DNA of 64,000 nucleotides from Irpex lacteus (GCA_001986395.2 MQVO02000038.1:1-64000), one strand, 5' to 3'; shown: positions 12,083 through 23,891, counted from the first letter of the stretch. Translations and numbers: made by a program. Notes: generated from the letters alone by a model not told the origin.

Positions 12083-12574
12083 GATCAGCTTCCAGTTGAC
12101 AGTGAACCTGCGAACAAACAGGTGACTAGTGATACGAGATGTTAGTGGTCACAATGGACTCGGAGTACTTCAACTCGCCACGGGCCATTCAGTTGGTTAG
12201 TAACGTTCAGCGCTCAGCGGCTATCAATAGCGATGGCGCCCGTTATTTGGACACGGAACAGTTTTTAAGTAATACACTACCATCTGCTCCAACTTACTCA
12301 TTGGCTATATACGTGTCCTTGTTTATGTGCACACCTTGTTTATGTGCAAAGATTGCGGGATACTCTGGGGTAACCGCGATGTGGGATGAATGAATTCATC
12401 AGACCGGTGATCATGAGTGGTAGAGTTTTTGCGACGTTCCACACTTCGAAGTCGATTACTGACAAGACCTATGCTTAGGTTCATATTATCATGAGTAAAT
12501 TGGATGAACCGTGTGATTGTTTTGCGTAAAAAGTGAGAATACTTCTTGTGGGCCAGTTGTGGCTTATACTGGAC
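12083..12574. other. Intergenic upstream of TDG
   Basis: Divergent promoter side of the glycosylase gene. An 84-codon plus-strand open frame (12139-12393) has no recognisable feature. Nothing else was seen before the duplicated block begins near 12575. Confidence 0.45.
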
Positions 12575-13699
12575 ATAGCGCATGGTGGCCAACGGTGTTC
12601 CAACCCACTGAGTCTTGTGACTTTTGTCTTCACGGTATTTTGTTGCCAATGCTTCGACCGCAACTGAAAATAGGATGGACGTCGGGTTCGGTCCGGTACC
12701 AAGGAGTAACCTCTTGGGCCAAGTGGTGAACTTGACCCCGTTGGGCCATCGTGAACACAAAAGTGGAGAATATAGGTCCTTTGTCTTCTGGCTGACAGCG
12801 CAATGAACATCGATGCACCTCTGAGGCGAATGCAGTGCTGGTAATCATACCGGTCATGAATTTTACTCACCATACCTTGATGGCTTCTGTAACAAAGCAA
12901 TGGCCACCGGCAACATCTCACTAGGGAGGGACTCGGAGGCTTCCCGTACAGCATTGATCGAGTCCGCAAAGGAGTAAGCATATGGTGATTTCTGATTCAT
13001 GGAGCCATCGACGTACTGATCTGTGGGGGCCCAGGCCGTTGCGATAGATTGCGTATGTACGATAGATCAAAAATGGGCCAAGCAACGACGGCTGGTATAA
13101 ATCATCGCACTGGCCCTTCAGGCCACCTGTCCCTGTTAGAAACCATGATAAGGTGAATGGCGGGCCTTCGGTGAGTACATGGCTACGTTGCTTATTGTTC
13201 TTCATTTCAGAACTATCAAAGTAACCGCAATTTGCAGGCGAATGCAATTCAAGTTGGAAGTATCGCGGGGCCCAGTTACAAACATTTTCGAGTCATCTAG
13301 CAATCAAGACGGAGGCTGGCATACTTGTGGGGTTATTTGAGTTCGAGGCCACTGCGTAAGGAAAGACAATATGATTGATGACGAGTCCCAACGGCCTCGT
13401 GCTTCTGATTGTTCAATTTTAGCTGGTGGTCACGTCGGACCCCGCGAATTGCCGAAAAATACCCGTAAACTGCCCTAAAGGGCAGTTGCAGGAGCAACTG
13501 CTTATTTGGGAGCGGAGTACGAATCCTTTCATGTTAAAACCTGTTGCGCTGCTTTTGATCACCTCCTTTATCACAGACCACGACGGCACCCTCTCTTCAA
13601 GAAACCCCTTCCATCTTATTCAATCGTTGCTCGCAGTGCGTAAGTCCTATTGCATATCAATGGCTCCCATTCGTACTCACTGCAGTTGCAGGCACGATT
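12575..13699. repeat. Duplicated upstream block, copy 1
   Basis: This stretch is homologous, at visibly diverged but alignable level, to 18600-19651. Shared landmarks in the same order are gcatggtggccaac (copy 2 gcatggcggccaac), cttcgaccgc, gtgaacacaaaa, gcaatggccaccgg, the 13-bp hairpin aactgccctaaagggcagtt (copy 2 aactgccctttagggcaatt), and ggagcggagtacgaa. The minus strand keeps a related frame in both copies (SKHWQ-NTV-KVTRL here, SKYWQ-DTV-KVTRL in copy 2), suggesting remnants of a minus-strand gene that I cannot name. The block sits directly upstream of F-box gene 2. Confidence 0.7.
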
Positions 13700-15257
13700 A
13701 TGGCCATGCGACTGCCCTCCATGACCCCTGCACTGGCGGCCGCTGTGCCATGCCCCGACCATAGCCCAATTGCCAAACTTCCTGATGACGTTCTCATGCA
13801 TATTTTCACACTCGGCGTTGAGCTTTACCAGTGGCATCCAGACGGGCTCACGCAGCATGCTAACTGGCTGCTTGAACATGGTCAAGAGTGGAAGGCGAAC
13901 AACGTTCCATTTTGCACTTTATTCCAGGAGACTGTGTCGCAGGTGTGCAGTGATTGGCGGCGCGTCGCCTTGAACACTGCTTCGCTCTGGACGACTCTCA
14001 ACTTTTGCGACGCTGGCCCAAGCGCAAGGTCGCTGTTGTACATCACCAGGTCGAAGAACGCTCCTCTTGATATTTCCATCACGTTTGGTCCCCGCACAGA
14101 GACGGCACAGTGGAACCAGGCTCAGCTTATGGAGAATCGCGGAGAAAAACCTCGACCTAATCATGGCCACCCTACTGCCTCACCTCTCTCGCTGGAGAAT
14201 GTTTTTCTTCTGGGCTCACGATCCGACCTATTTGAACGACCTAGTGAGCAAGCTCGCATATGCGGACGCGGCACCTCGTCTGGAGGTGCTTATGCTGAAT
14301 GCGTACACGCCCCCCTACTCGGACGACAGGAATGCCCCGGATGAACCTTCGGATAGTGCAGCACACGCATGCGATAATCATCGACTTTTCGCCGGAGAGA
14401 TGCCCAAGTTACGCGTTCTCACCATATCCCGGGCGATTTTCTCCTGGGAGTTATCCGATCTCCTGGAGAGTAATCTCACGTCCCTAACCATAGCGCAATG
14501 CGGTCAGGATATAGGGTATCATCTGTCATCCGGCGACTTGATCTGCCTACTTCAAAACTCCCATGACCTTCGCAACCTGACACTCGAATGGTTCCAGGAT
14601 ATGCAGGAAGAGAGCTGGGAAGACGTGTCAGTTGTATTGCCGGCGCTGACCCATCTCTCCGTGGCTTTTCTCGACCATACCGACATTGTTACATTCCTGG
14701 CGCATGTCGCCCTCCCGAATTTGCGAAGCCTCACCTTGCTTGGTAACACTACTACACGCTATGCTTTCTCCAACAACGCATACGACCTGATCAAGGCCCT
14801 CTCGAAGACCACCATCTTAGAGGGGATAACACATCTCAAGCTGTCGCGAGTATCACTCTACCTTCAAGGTCCGAAAGCCGCCCGCACGGCCGTTAAATTC
14901 TGTCGTAAACTCAAGAGTGCGGAGACGTTGGATGTTACATGGGATACTGCTGCTGACGACGGATTTTTGAAGGCCTGGAAGCTACCGAGGACCTTCCCTC
15001 GTGTCAATACGCTAGTACTAAGGGGCTGTAGCGGCAAACTGGTGCGGCGGTTGGTGGAGAGTAACCATGGTCGTCCGCTAGCACGAGTATTTCTCGCAGA
15101 CCAGGCCTGGAATAAAGTCACCGCGGACTTGATCACACTTCGGGCAAAGGAGGAAGGTTGGGGTGGCCCGGATGTTGAGTATATAGATCTCAACCCCGAG
15201 TTGGAGGCGACGTTTGACTCAGACGTCGACTCGGAATGCGACTACGAAGAGTACTGA
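13700..15257 (+). CDS. F-box/LRR-type protein, paralog 2 (single +1 frameshift)
   Basis: One exon of 1558 bp, one base more than whole codons. The first frame carries the F-box region: SPIAKLPDDVLMHIFTLGVE, then VSQVCSDWRRVALNTASLW. At an A5 run (14145-14149) the frame moves by one. The second frame continues the same protein: IMATLLPHLSRWRMFFFW, PKLRVLTISRAIFSWELSDL, KFCRKLKSAETLDV and KEEGWGGPDVEYIDL, ending at 15257. Dropping one A restores an uninterrupted product of about 518 aa, like its paralogs. The close partner is the gene at 19652. Possible explanations are homopolymer miscall or early pseudogenisation. A short 5' UTR intron (gtaagt near 13641 to cag near 13691) is possible, as the same layout recurs in copy 2. 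The SCF substrate-receptor role is inferred from the family. Confidence 0.8.
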
Positions 15258-15521
15258 GACGGCAGTGTATGACATCTACGTATACGAGGAGAGCCACATA
15301 AGGAGACAATGCACGTAGAATGTACACTAGTCCATCTCCGACGGAGTGAAATATTGGTTTGGATAGCTGTAGCAGTAACGCTAGTCAAAATGTCTATATG
15401 ATATTGTACATGTGAGATCCTGAAATGTGACGAGAGGTTTCGCCTTTCACTGGCATGGGATCTCATGCACTGCCCAAGCAACTTCGGCCGCTCACGATAG
15501 TAGCTTTAGTACACGTCTGCG

Positions 15522-17361
15522 TTATGATCGACTTCCCCCTTTGACCGCGTGAGCGATCGCCTTCCGAACTGCCTCCTCAACGTTAGCAGCCTGAAACGTA
15601 GGCTCATGTGCCGGGCGGCCATCTGCGGGATCGTATACGCCTGTATGAACGAGCACGGAGTTCCATCCTGCTCCATTCGCACCGGCAATATCTAGAAGGC
15701 GAATGAGTCAAAAGAAAGCCCTAGTGAACAGACCACTGCAACGGTACCTGATGCTGGGTTATCTATATGAAAGAAATGATGAGTAAACCGAGCTCGACAT
15801 CATAGCGAGAAACTCACCGCCAACCATGAAACTTGATTAATATCGTACGATCAGTTTGATATATGTGAATACGGATAGAGAAACGTACATTTGGGGCGAT
15901 CTTGCGCTGTGGCCGCCTTGTACTTCAGCGATTCGGTCTTTGAGGACCTTTTCCGCAAATTTGTACGTCGCCGTCGTGGGCTTGCCGAACTGCAGGTATG
16001 GGTATGTCGTGCCTGTGGCTGCCTAGATAGTCATAAGCTATATAAGCGCAATGGTTTCCCGGGAACTACAATATAGTACCTTATACACAGCCTGGAAAGC
16101 TTCCTTGAACGCGCCTTGACCTAACCTTGGCCTTGGGAATTCGTTTCTCCACAGTAAATCTGGATTACAGAATACTAGATCAACGTCTGGATCAACGGAG
16201 GCCGGAAGATGCGGTCCACCGACGACGCCTCCGGATCTGATGACGTCTAATGCGATTTGGGTGTCCAAGGCCCAGTCTCGAGGGTCATGGAAAACAAGGA
16301 TGGCACGGAACGAAATGTCGGAAAAGTCGGCTTTCTGTCATATGGTCGAATGGATCAGCAAGCGTTTTCAGAGAGGGACGATGAGTTTTAGGAAGTAGAT
16401 ATACCTGTGCAGAAGCCTTCTCTTCTTCTGTTAACGAACGGAATGGCCAAACTCTGCAGGAAGGGTAAGCGCTTCAAATAAGGACGAGGAGAAAGACTTC
16501 CGTACGAGGAGTTCCAAGTTTTGATGTCTAGCGTCGAATATGGGTGCTTGAAGCCGTACCTGTATGATACGGACAGCTCAGTACAGTGCTAAAGCCGGGG
16601 TTTGGTACGTATGCTTACCCACGAGCAACATCAAGTATATCTTGCCTACCACCAAGCACAAGCACCGGTTGCTCGGCGTACTTATGTGCAAGGCTCTTTA
16701 GGATGGTGTGCGCCTGTATATACTGTGATAGTTCAATCTAACAGCGAAATCATACGCGAGTATCAGCCACTGGCTTTCAAGGCTAGTAAAAGGAGAGCAT
16801 AGTAGCCTACGGGATGATCGAGCATTTTGGTCAGCTTTTTACATCTCTCTTCTTCAGAGATGCCGCCTCCATTTGTGAGCTTAGAAAACGTAACAAGGTC
16901 AGTAACACACTCATGCTGTGTATGTTCGTTTCCCTCACTAATATATAGGGAATCTTGCTTTGCATGATACATTAGCACCCAAGTAGAACGTAGAGTCGAG
17001 AAGTACACTTACACTCCGAGTTCGTTTTCACCTTCAAGAATCCTCAAGGCGCGTTTAGCTTCCGGAAGGACGTTACTACCCTGGATCAGAACGCCATCCT
17101 GCATACGATGTTAATCATCATAGAGATAGAATTAAGAATGTACTGTACTATATCAAACACAAAAGCTACTGGCGATTCTCTTATGGCTCGCGAAGCCGCT
17201 ATAAGCGCAAGTCCGTGAGCCTTACCTCGATCGAAAAATAACCTGGTTTACTTACCAGCATCTCTTTGAATATACCGAACACTCGATCTAATGTTAGAGT
17301 AGATCAGACTTCGGTTCAGAAGTCTACTTTCGAAAGCGCGAGGGCATTGCACACGTAACAT
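15522..17361 (-). CDS. HAD-superfamily IIA hydrolase, HDHD5/CECR5 (yeast YKR070W) type, probably mitochondrial
   Basis: Thirteen exons on the minus strand sum to 384 codons (383 aa), running from 17361-17256 to 15691-15522. Some are tiny: 19 nt at 16957-16939, 14 nt at 15831-15818, 15 nt at 15762-15748. HAD motif I is VAFVFDIDGVLIQG (nucleophile Asp). Motif II lies in KIPYILLTNGGGISEEE. The motif III Lys is in LQFGKPTTATYKFAEKVL, and motif IV is PQIFMVGDNPASDIAGANGA, followed by GWNSVLVHTGVYDP. This order and spacing are specific to the CECR5-like subfamily, whose substrate is unknown. The chosen Met at 17361 opens an Arg/Ser-rich, acid-free leader (MLRVQCPRAFESRLLNRS), a likely mitochondrial presequence. 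In-frame upstream Mets at 17478 and 17493 are alternatives. The gene sits between the two copies of the F-box duplication. Confidence 0.9.
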
Positions 17362-18599
17362 CTCGAGTACCGGTAAGGTGGTGGCGGTTTCGGTCAGAGA
17401 CGGATTCGGACCGTACCACCCTAAAAGGCAGGCAAGAGCTTCCGATCCTAACAAGGCTAAATAGAAGGCGTGTCGCATGGTCGCTCCCTCCAAAGATTCC
17501 GGGCGCAGTGCAGGATATCTACAAGAAGAGTGGAGGTTTATTAGGGTCGTGAACCAACCTCTTCGTACTTCAGGTTAGGGAGTCTTATGCTCTCTTGGTG
17601 GAAGTTCAACGTTCAGTTGCATCCACTGCCGGACATTACCGGCTCAGGCTGTCGCGGCGTATTGGGCGTCCAATGACTCGGACGTTCACCTTCATAATGC
17701 ATCTTAAGAAGAAGAGACTGCTCCCAGTGGCTGCTAATCTCGCTGGTGAATGGATCGACGAGCAGGAGGGATGAGCGGAGTTATTTCAACCTGAAAATCC
17801 GTGGTACGTCTGTGTTGACGTGGACAAGGTCACGGTTCTTGGAGATGGCTAACGCACCTATCATATTCGGTAGCATTTTCACAAGCAGTTGTAAGGTTTT
17901 GACGATGTAGTGAATGTACGGCCGGAGACCTGTCCGTTGTCTCGGGCTCCTCGTATGGCAGCCGGGGCAGAGTGTACTTAATGACGAGTCGGCTTCGACT
18001 TTCGAGACGGGTGCCTTGGAACGTAGTTGTGTTTTGATTGTTCTATCCTAAGGTCTATCGCTAAATCCTATACGTGACTCCGAAGCAAACTCGGAGCCTC
18101 AGCTCACTAAAATAGAGTGAGTAGCATTTATTTTGAACCCTATCTTCGAATTGAATTCCTAACAGGGACGGCTCTAGAGAGGCTTGAACGGCGTACATGG
18201 GTGTCTCCGCCCTCGGCTGGCAATACGTCGACTTCTACCACCAAGGGAGGTGGTATCAAGGATCAGTATGCAATAGGCCGGCACAGGAAGGTGGTGCGTA
18301 CCACAGGTGTTTTATTCTGAGGAGAGGAGCAACAAGTGCACCCGTTGCCCGTCCGGTCGCTACATGCTGTTCCTCGACGCTGTTGCTTTCGACCCAGGAA
18401 TATGTTACCCAGCGGGAGTCGCGGTACTGACTGGAACCGTAACGGAGACGAAGCTAGAATACGTGTGAGCTCCAATCTTCAAGTTTCGCTTGGCATAGAA
18501 ATTGAAGTTGATCACTGACAAGATATAGGCTCAGGTTCATACTATCGCAGACCGTATTGCCGTGTACACAAGGGGAACACGCTTCTTGTAACTCAGACG
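17362..18599. other. Intergenic, 1.2 kb
   Basis: Upstream flank of the HAD hydrolase gene, followed by sequence without supported features. Small overlapping open frames at 18117-18518 have no domain. The duplicated block (copy 2) begins near 18600. Confidence 0.45.
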
Positions 18600-19651
18600 A
18601 CGTGCATGGCGGCCAACGAAGTTCTTCGAGTCTTGTTACTTTTATCTCCACGGTATCTAGCTGCCAATACTTCGACCGCTGGCGGCGAGGTTGAAGTCGG
18701 GTACGGCCCAGTGACGGTAGGTGACATCTTGGGCCAGACGTTATGATTCCCCTCGTCCGACTGTCGTGAACACAAAACTGGATGGTATTCCATTTATCTT
18801 TAGCCGTAGCCACTGTCATCGAGGTGTCTTTGTTGCGAATTCAGTAACGTACACAGATTCTTTGATATACTGAAATCACCTTGATAGCTTCTATAACAAC
18901 GCAATGGCCACCGGTAGTAGCTCTTTAGGGCAAAAAGCCCACCGCACAACATTAATCGAGACTGTAAAACGGTGAGCAGATCAGGAGGGAAACAAGTACT
19001 CATCTGACAATTTTTGGCTGTCGCCGTAGATTACGGCCCACGATGAATTAAAAACGGGCCAAAGCAACGACGGATGGCATATCATAATGGTTTCACATTG
19101 CAAGGGCCCTTCAGAGCCTTTGTTAGCCGTCACGGAAGGTGAAGATGGGCCTTCGAGAACCGGCAGCTGTGTTCCTTGATCTAATGGGTGAGTACATGGT
19201 CACGGTACCTCTTGGTCATTTCTGTGAACCATCGAGCTGACCGGAACTTGCAGGTCAATGCGAACCAGTCATACACATTTCTAAGTCAGCTAGCAACGTT
19301 GAACGACAACTGGCACGCTTCTCGCAGACCGTCCGGGTCTCGAGGCGGCGTGAAGAAAGACGAAGTTGATTACAAGTCATGACAGGCTGGTCACAACTCG
19401 GCCGCTGCCGACAATTATCCGTAAACTGCCCTTTAGGGCAATTGCAGAAGCAACTGCCTATTCGGGAGCGGAGTACGAACCCTTCTGGGTTAAAAGTGCT
19501 TGTCGTGTAGCTTTTAATCCTTAACCACAGACCACAACAATACGCTCTCTTCAAGGAATCTCTTCATCTTATTCATCGTTTCTCGCAGTGCGTAAGCCCT
19601 ACTACATATCAATGGCTTCCGTTCGAACTCATCATCGTTCCAGACACGATC
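18600..19651. repeat. Duplicated upstream block, copy 2
   Basis: Homolog of 12575-13699, with the same landmarks in the same order and orientation and many substitutions and small indels. Its right end includes cagtgcgtaag, catatcaatggct and cacgatcatggccatgc, all of which also precede the F-box gene in copy 1. Block plus F-box gene therefore duplicated as one unit of about 2.6 kb. Confidence 0.7.
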
Positions 19652-21219
19652 ATGGCCATGCAATTGTACTCCCCGACACCTGCGCCGGCGGCCGCTACGC
19701 CTCGCTCCGACGATAGCCCAATTTCTAAACTTCCTGACGACGTCCTCATGCATATCTTCACACTCGGCGTTGAACTTTACAAATGGCATCCCGACGGACT
19801 CACAGAGCTCGATTTCCTGCGACGCGGTCAAGAATGGGAGTCAGACAACGGGCCATTTAGCACATCATTTCAGGAAGCCGTATCTCAAGTGTGCTCTGGA
19901 TGGCGACGCGCTGCGTTGGGCACCGCTACTCTATGGACAACCCTCAACGCCTCCGGCGCTACCCCAAGCGAAAGGCTCTTGACATACATCACCAGGTCAA
20001 AGGCCGCTCCGCTTGACGTCTACGTCTCGTTTATCCCCGGAAGATTTTCATGGAGCAGAGTTCAGTTTCCCCATGGCGAAGCGCATCTCAGCCTTCTCAT
20101 GGGTGCTCTCCTACCTCACGTTCGTCGTTGGAGAATGTTTCTCTTTTGGACCAACGATACAATGCACTTGAGCAACCTTGTAAAAATGCTCGTAGGCGTG
20201 GGTGCGGCCCCGCAACTAGAGGTGCTTATGTTGGACGCACGCACGCCCGAGTACACGGACCACACCAGCGCCCCGGATGACTCGGAGCCTATGGATCGTG
20301 AAGCCCATGCACGCGATCACTGTCGCCTTTTCTCTGGACAGATCCCCAAATTACGCATCCTCTCGATTTCCCGGGCTATTTTTTCTTGGGAATTATCCAA
20401 TCTCCTGGAGAGTCGTCTCACGACCTTGTCCATCACGCAGTGCGGACACGACATCGGGTATCATATGTCATCCGGCCAGTTGACACGCCTACTTCAAGCC
20501 TCTATGCGCAACCTCCACACCTTGTCGCTTGAATGGTTCCAGGATTTCCAAGAAGAGAGCTGGAAAGATGTGGTTATCACATTACCGGCGCTGACTCGCC
20601 TTTTGATATCTGTCGTCAATTTCTCGGATATCCTAACGTTCATGGCGCATGTCACCCTTCCGAAACTGCAGAGCCTCGCCTTGTATGGCAATGCCCTCCA
20701 CGGCCTCCGGGAAGAAAACACATACGAGCTTTTCACGACGCTTGCGAAGATCCCTGCATTGAAGAATCTCGTACATCTCCAGTTGTCCGATGTATTGTTC
20801 TGCCCGATGGGACACGCAAAACCTCGAAATTCTGTCGTAAACTCAAGAGCCTGGAAATTCTAGAAGTTACGCGCAGTATTACTAACGATCGCGGGTTCCG
20901 AAAGGTTTGGAAGGTAGAGAAGGCGTTTCCCCGCGTGCACACACTGGTTCTACGAGGCAGCCGCGATACCCTGTTGCGAAATTTGTTGGAGACAAACCGC
21001 GGTCGTCCTTTGACGCGCATATATCTCTCAACCGGCGGCCAGGCTGATGATAAAGACTCTGCGGACCTGATCACACTTCAGGCGGAGGAGGAAGGTTGGG
21101 GTGGACCAAAAGTGGAGTTTGTAGACCTGGATCGTCCTCTGGAACCTCTGGATTATTGCGACTTTACCACGGAGGTGAACTCGGAGTGGGATGTGAATTC
21201 CGAGCCAAACTCGGACTAG
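19652..21219 (+). CDS. F-box/LRR-type protein, paralog 3 (single -1 frameshift)
   Basis: One exon of 1568 bp, one base short of whole codons. The first frame runs about 390 codons: F-box SPISKLPDDVLMHIFTLGVE, VSQVCSGWRRAALGTATLW, LLPHVRRWRMFLFW and PKLRILSISRAIFSWELSNL. At the AAAA run 20818-20821 the frame is lost. A second frame continues with SKFCRKLKSLEILEVT, PRVHTLVLRGSRDTLL and EEEGWGGPKVEFVDLD to the stop at 21219. Restoring one base gives about 522 aa, collinear with paralog 2 across the break. The tail is acidic (NSEWDVNSEPNSD). The family role, SCF ubiquitin-ligase substrate receptor, is inferred. Confidence 0.8.
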
Positions 21220-21660
21220 TGACTAGGACGAGGAGTAATGCATGATGAATGGAATTATTGTTACACAGGTAGAAAGTAATATGAGTAGCCAGCGATATTT
21301 GATACACCGGACGTCTCTGAAGCAGAAGCGGTCAAGGAGTATGATCGATACTTCGGTAACGACCCCCAAGTATTTATTCCCTGGCTATATCTACTGGGAC
21401 GTTGACGATGTGTCACAACGATTGAGGCAAGGTTCTGTGCACTTCTATCAACGTCGCTCACCCATGAACCTTGTTAAGCATAAGGACAGTACCTGCTCGC
21501 TTGCGGGCCCGGGACCTCTTTGTGGCGCTCCTTCCATGGCTTGTGATTGGTACGAAAAGTATTGTCGGATAGATGCGATTTCCAGTGAACAGCAGGATGA
21601 TATTAACGAATATTACGAGTAAGATTAAGCAGCTAGTTCACTAAACCAAGAAAAGGCAAT
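21220..21660. other. Intergenic between convergent genes
   Basis: The 441 bp between the ends of F-box gene 3 and the DEAD-box helicase. A 126-codon plus-strand open frame (21242-21622) lies here but matches nothing I know and has no promoter distance from the preceding stop; it is not called. Confidence 0.4.
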
Positions 21661-23891
21661 CTATAGAAGGGCATTGACCTTCTTCCGCACCTCCTTGTGC
21701 TTCGTCACTCCTCTCCCCTTCGTTTTCCCAAATATCACAACCGTTCCCCTCGCACCAGCTCGCCCAGTCCTCCCGGCACGATGCAAGAAGTCGATCATAT
21801 TCCTCGGAGGATCAACGATGAAGACGTTCTTGATGTCCGGAGAGAAGTCGAGTCCTCGAGATAAGAGAGATGTCGTGATCAAGACGTGGGGCTCTTCGGT
21901 TGACGCAGTCTTCGCAGGTTTTTGCGAGTCTTCTGTGGATTTGCGAGGTAATGGTGTGCGGAGGAAAGAGTCGATATGGTGGTTATTTCCTCTCTTCCGG
22001 GCATCAGCAGTACTCGTCAACGCGACGTTCGGCATGCCCTTCTCAGCGAGATACCTTCCGAATTCCGCGACCTTGGCACTCTTGTTACAGAACACGAGCA
22101 CCTTCGAGCGGACGCCGGATCCGTGGGCCGTGTCGCTGTACCAGATGCGACGGATGCGAGCTTCGATGTCGGCGGCGCGGTTCCCACTCATCCATGGAGC
22201 GTGCTCTGTTTTGAGCGTAGATGGAAGCTTGTGGAGATTGGGCGAGGCAAGACGTTTGAGATTCGGGTGATAAGTGTCGAGGTAAGTCGCGAGAGAGCTG
22301 GGGATAGTGGCAGAGGTCAAAAGCAGGTTGAATGGATAATTGACAGGCCCTTCCTCGCCAGTGACAGGGTGTCCACGAGCGGCAGCTATGTCAGCCAATA
22401 GCATCCGTGTTGCGTCTTTGAAGTCGGGATCTGGAAAGTCGTCAGTCAACGTGCGCTGATCGAGATGCGCCGATACTTACCGAAGAGCACATCTGCCTCG
22501 TCAACAATCACCCATTCAACTCGTTCGAGACCGACCTCAGGTTCACCAATCACGAACTTGCCGTGTTTCTTGTTGCTCTCGCTCGACGACTCGAGCACCT
22601 TGCTCCAGTTCCAACCGTGCCCGCGCACCATCTCCAAGACCTTCGACGTAGTACCAACCAGGACATCTACGGGCCTCTGAGTATTCGAGTCTTGCGCCAT
22701 AGGAAGTCCATATTCGTCAACAGCAGACAGTTTTGCGGCAGAAAGAGGTTTCGAGGCCCGGAGGGACGTATTGGCCTGAGACGCGCAGATCACCCGAAGC
22801 TTAATATTGTGCAGAAGGGACTTCGCCATCCCAGACAGCTGGCGTGACAGCTCATGAGTAGGTGCAAGAACGATGGCACGAGGATTAATTGTTCGAGCAG
22901 AGTTGGTCGAGGAAGGTTGTGAGGACTTCTCGCTGAGTTCGGTAGTCTTGAGGTCCTGAAGCATAGGGAGCATGTACGCGAATGACTTGCCAGATCCCGT
23001 CTCAGAAGCGAGCAAGTACTCTCGCCAGGATGATTTTGGTGTAGGAGTGAAGAGATGTTTCAGGGACAGCGACTGGATGGGTGTGGGCTTTGCTTGTTCG
23101 CCGAGTACGTCGTGAATGGAAGTATGCAGTCCATCCAGGAGAGGAGGTGAGGTGAATTCAGACGGTAGCCCACGCGCGGGTTCCGATTTCGTAGACAGGT
23201 CAAATTCCTCCGCGATAACATCCTCTGTATGAGCAGACTCTCTGCCCGAACCGGTAGGCTGTCTGTTTGGTTGACGTCGAGGGGCAGAAGTAGAGGATTT
23301 ATTACTGCTAAAGCCTGAGCCAAGGCTGTCAGCCTTGCGTTCTGGTCTTCTGCTACTGCTGAAACCTGAGGTAGAGCTTTCAGTCTTGCGTTCTGATCTT
23401 CTGCTACTGCTGAAGCCTGAGGTTGGGCTTTCAGTCTTGCGTTCTGGTCTTCTGCTACCGTTGAAGCCTGAGGCAGGACTGTCAGACCTGCGTTCTGGTC
23501 GTCTGTTACTGCCGAAGCGTGAGACAGGGCTGTCAGACCTTCTGCGCTCCGGTCGTCTGCTGGAGTCGAAGCTCCTTCGTTCGCTGCCATCTTCAGATGA
23601 GCGTGCGTACTTCCTAGGTTCACGAGGCTTGAGGCCGAAGTGTGGTACACTCTCGCGCTGGTAAGCTGCTCGAGGTGCAATTTCAAGTCGCTTCGGCTTC
23701 CCAAGTCCTTCTTTACTTCTCGGAGTCAGGTCTTTGGCTAGCCGTGTCCTAGAAGAGCCTGTATTACATGTCAATATAGTAAGCGAAGATAATCTCCCGT
23801 CACACACCTCTGTCTCTTTGCATGCCTCTGGCTGCCAGTGGAACGCATGTCGTGTGGAACGAGTATGACAGCAGTTCGAGAGGCAGGGCAT
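21661..23891 (-). CDS. MRH4: DEAD-box ATP-dependent RNA helicase, MRH4-like (mitochondrial)
   Basis: Predicted ATP-dependent RNA helicase of the mitochondrial MRH4 type, which acts in large-ribosomal-subunit assembly. Exons 23891-22481 and 22430-21661 give up to 726 aa. Motifs: Q-like KPTPIQSLSLKHLF, motif I ASETGSGKSFAYMLPML, Ia PTHELSRQL, II VDEAD, III SATIPSSL, then VLVFCNKSAKVAEFGRYL, SRGLDFSPDIKNVFIVDPP and VI HRAGRTGRAGARG. The N-terminal region is basic and low-complexity. It includes about six copies of a 17-residue unit (R-R-P-E-R-K-x-E-S-x-x-S-G-F-S-S-S) encoded by a 51-bp tandem repeat. A small extra intron near 23815-23760 is possible but the frame is open through it, so the first 40 residues are uncertain. 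It is divergent from the small gene at 24108. Confidence 0.87.
23290..23575 (-). repeat. 51-bp coding tandem repeat in the MRH4-like gene
   Basis: Copies start near 23299, 23350, 23401, 23452 and 23503 at a constant 51-bp spacing, with a sixth after 54 bp. Each holds a ctgctactgctgaagcctgag-like core. The period is a multiple of three, so copy-number change would keep the frame. Confidence 0.85.

Noticed and set aside
21242..21622. 126-codon plus-strand open frame after F-box gene 3
   Set aside because: Lies between two convergent gene ends, immediately after a stop codon, with no recognisable motif.
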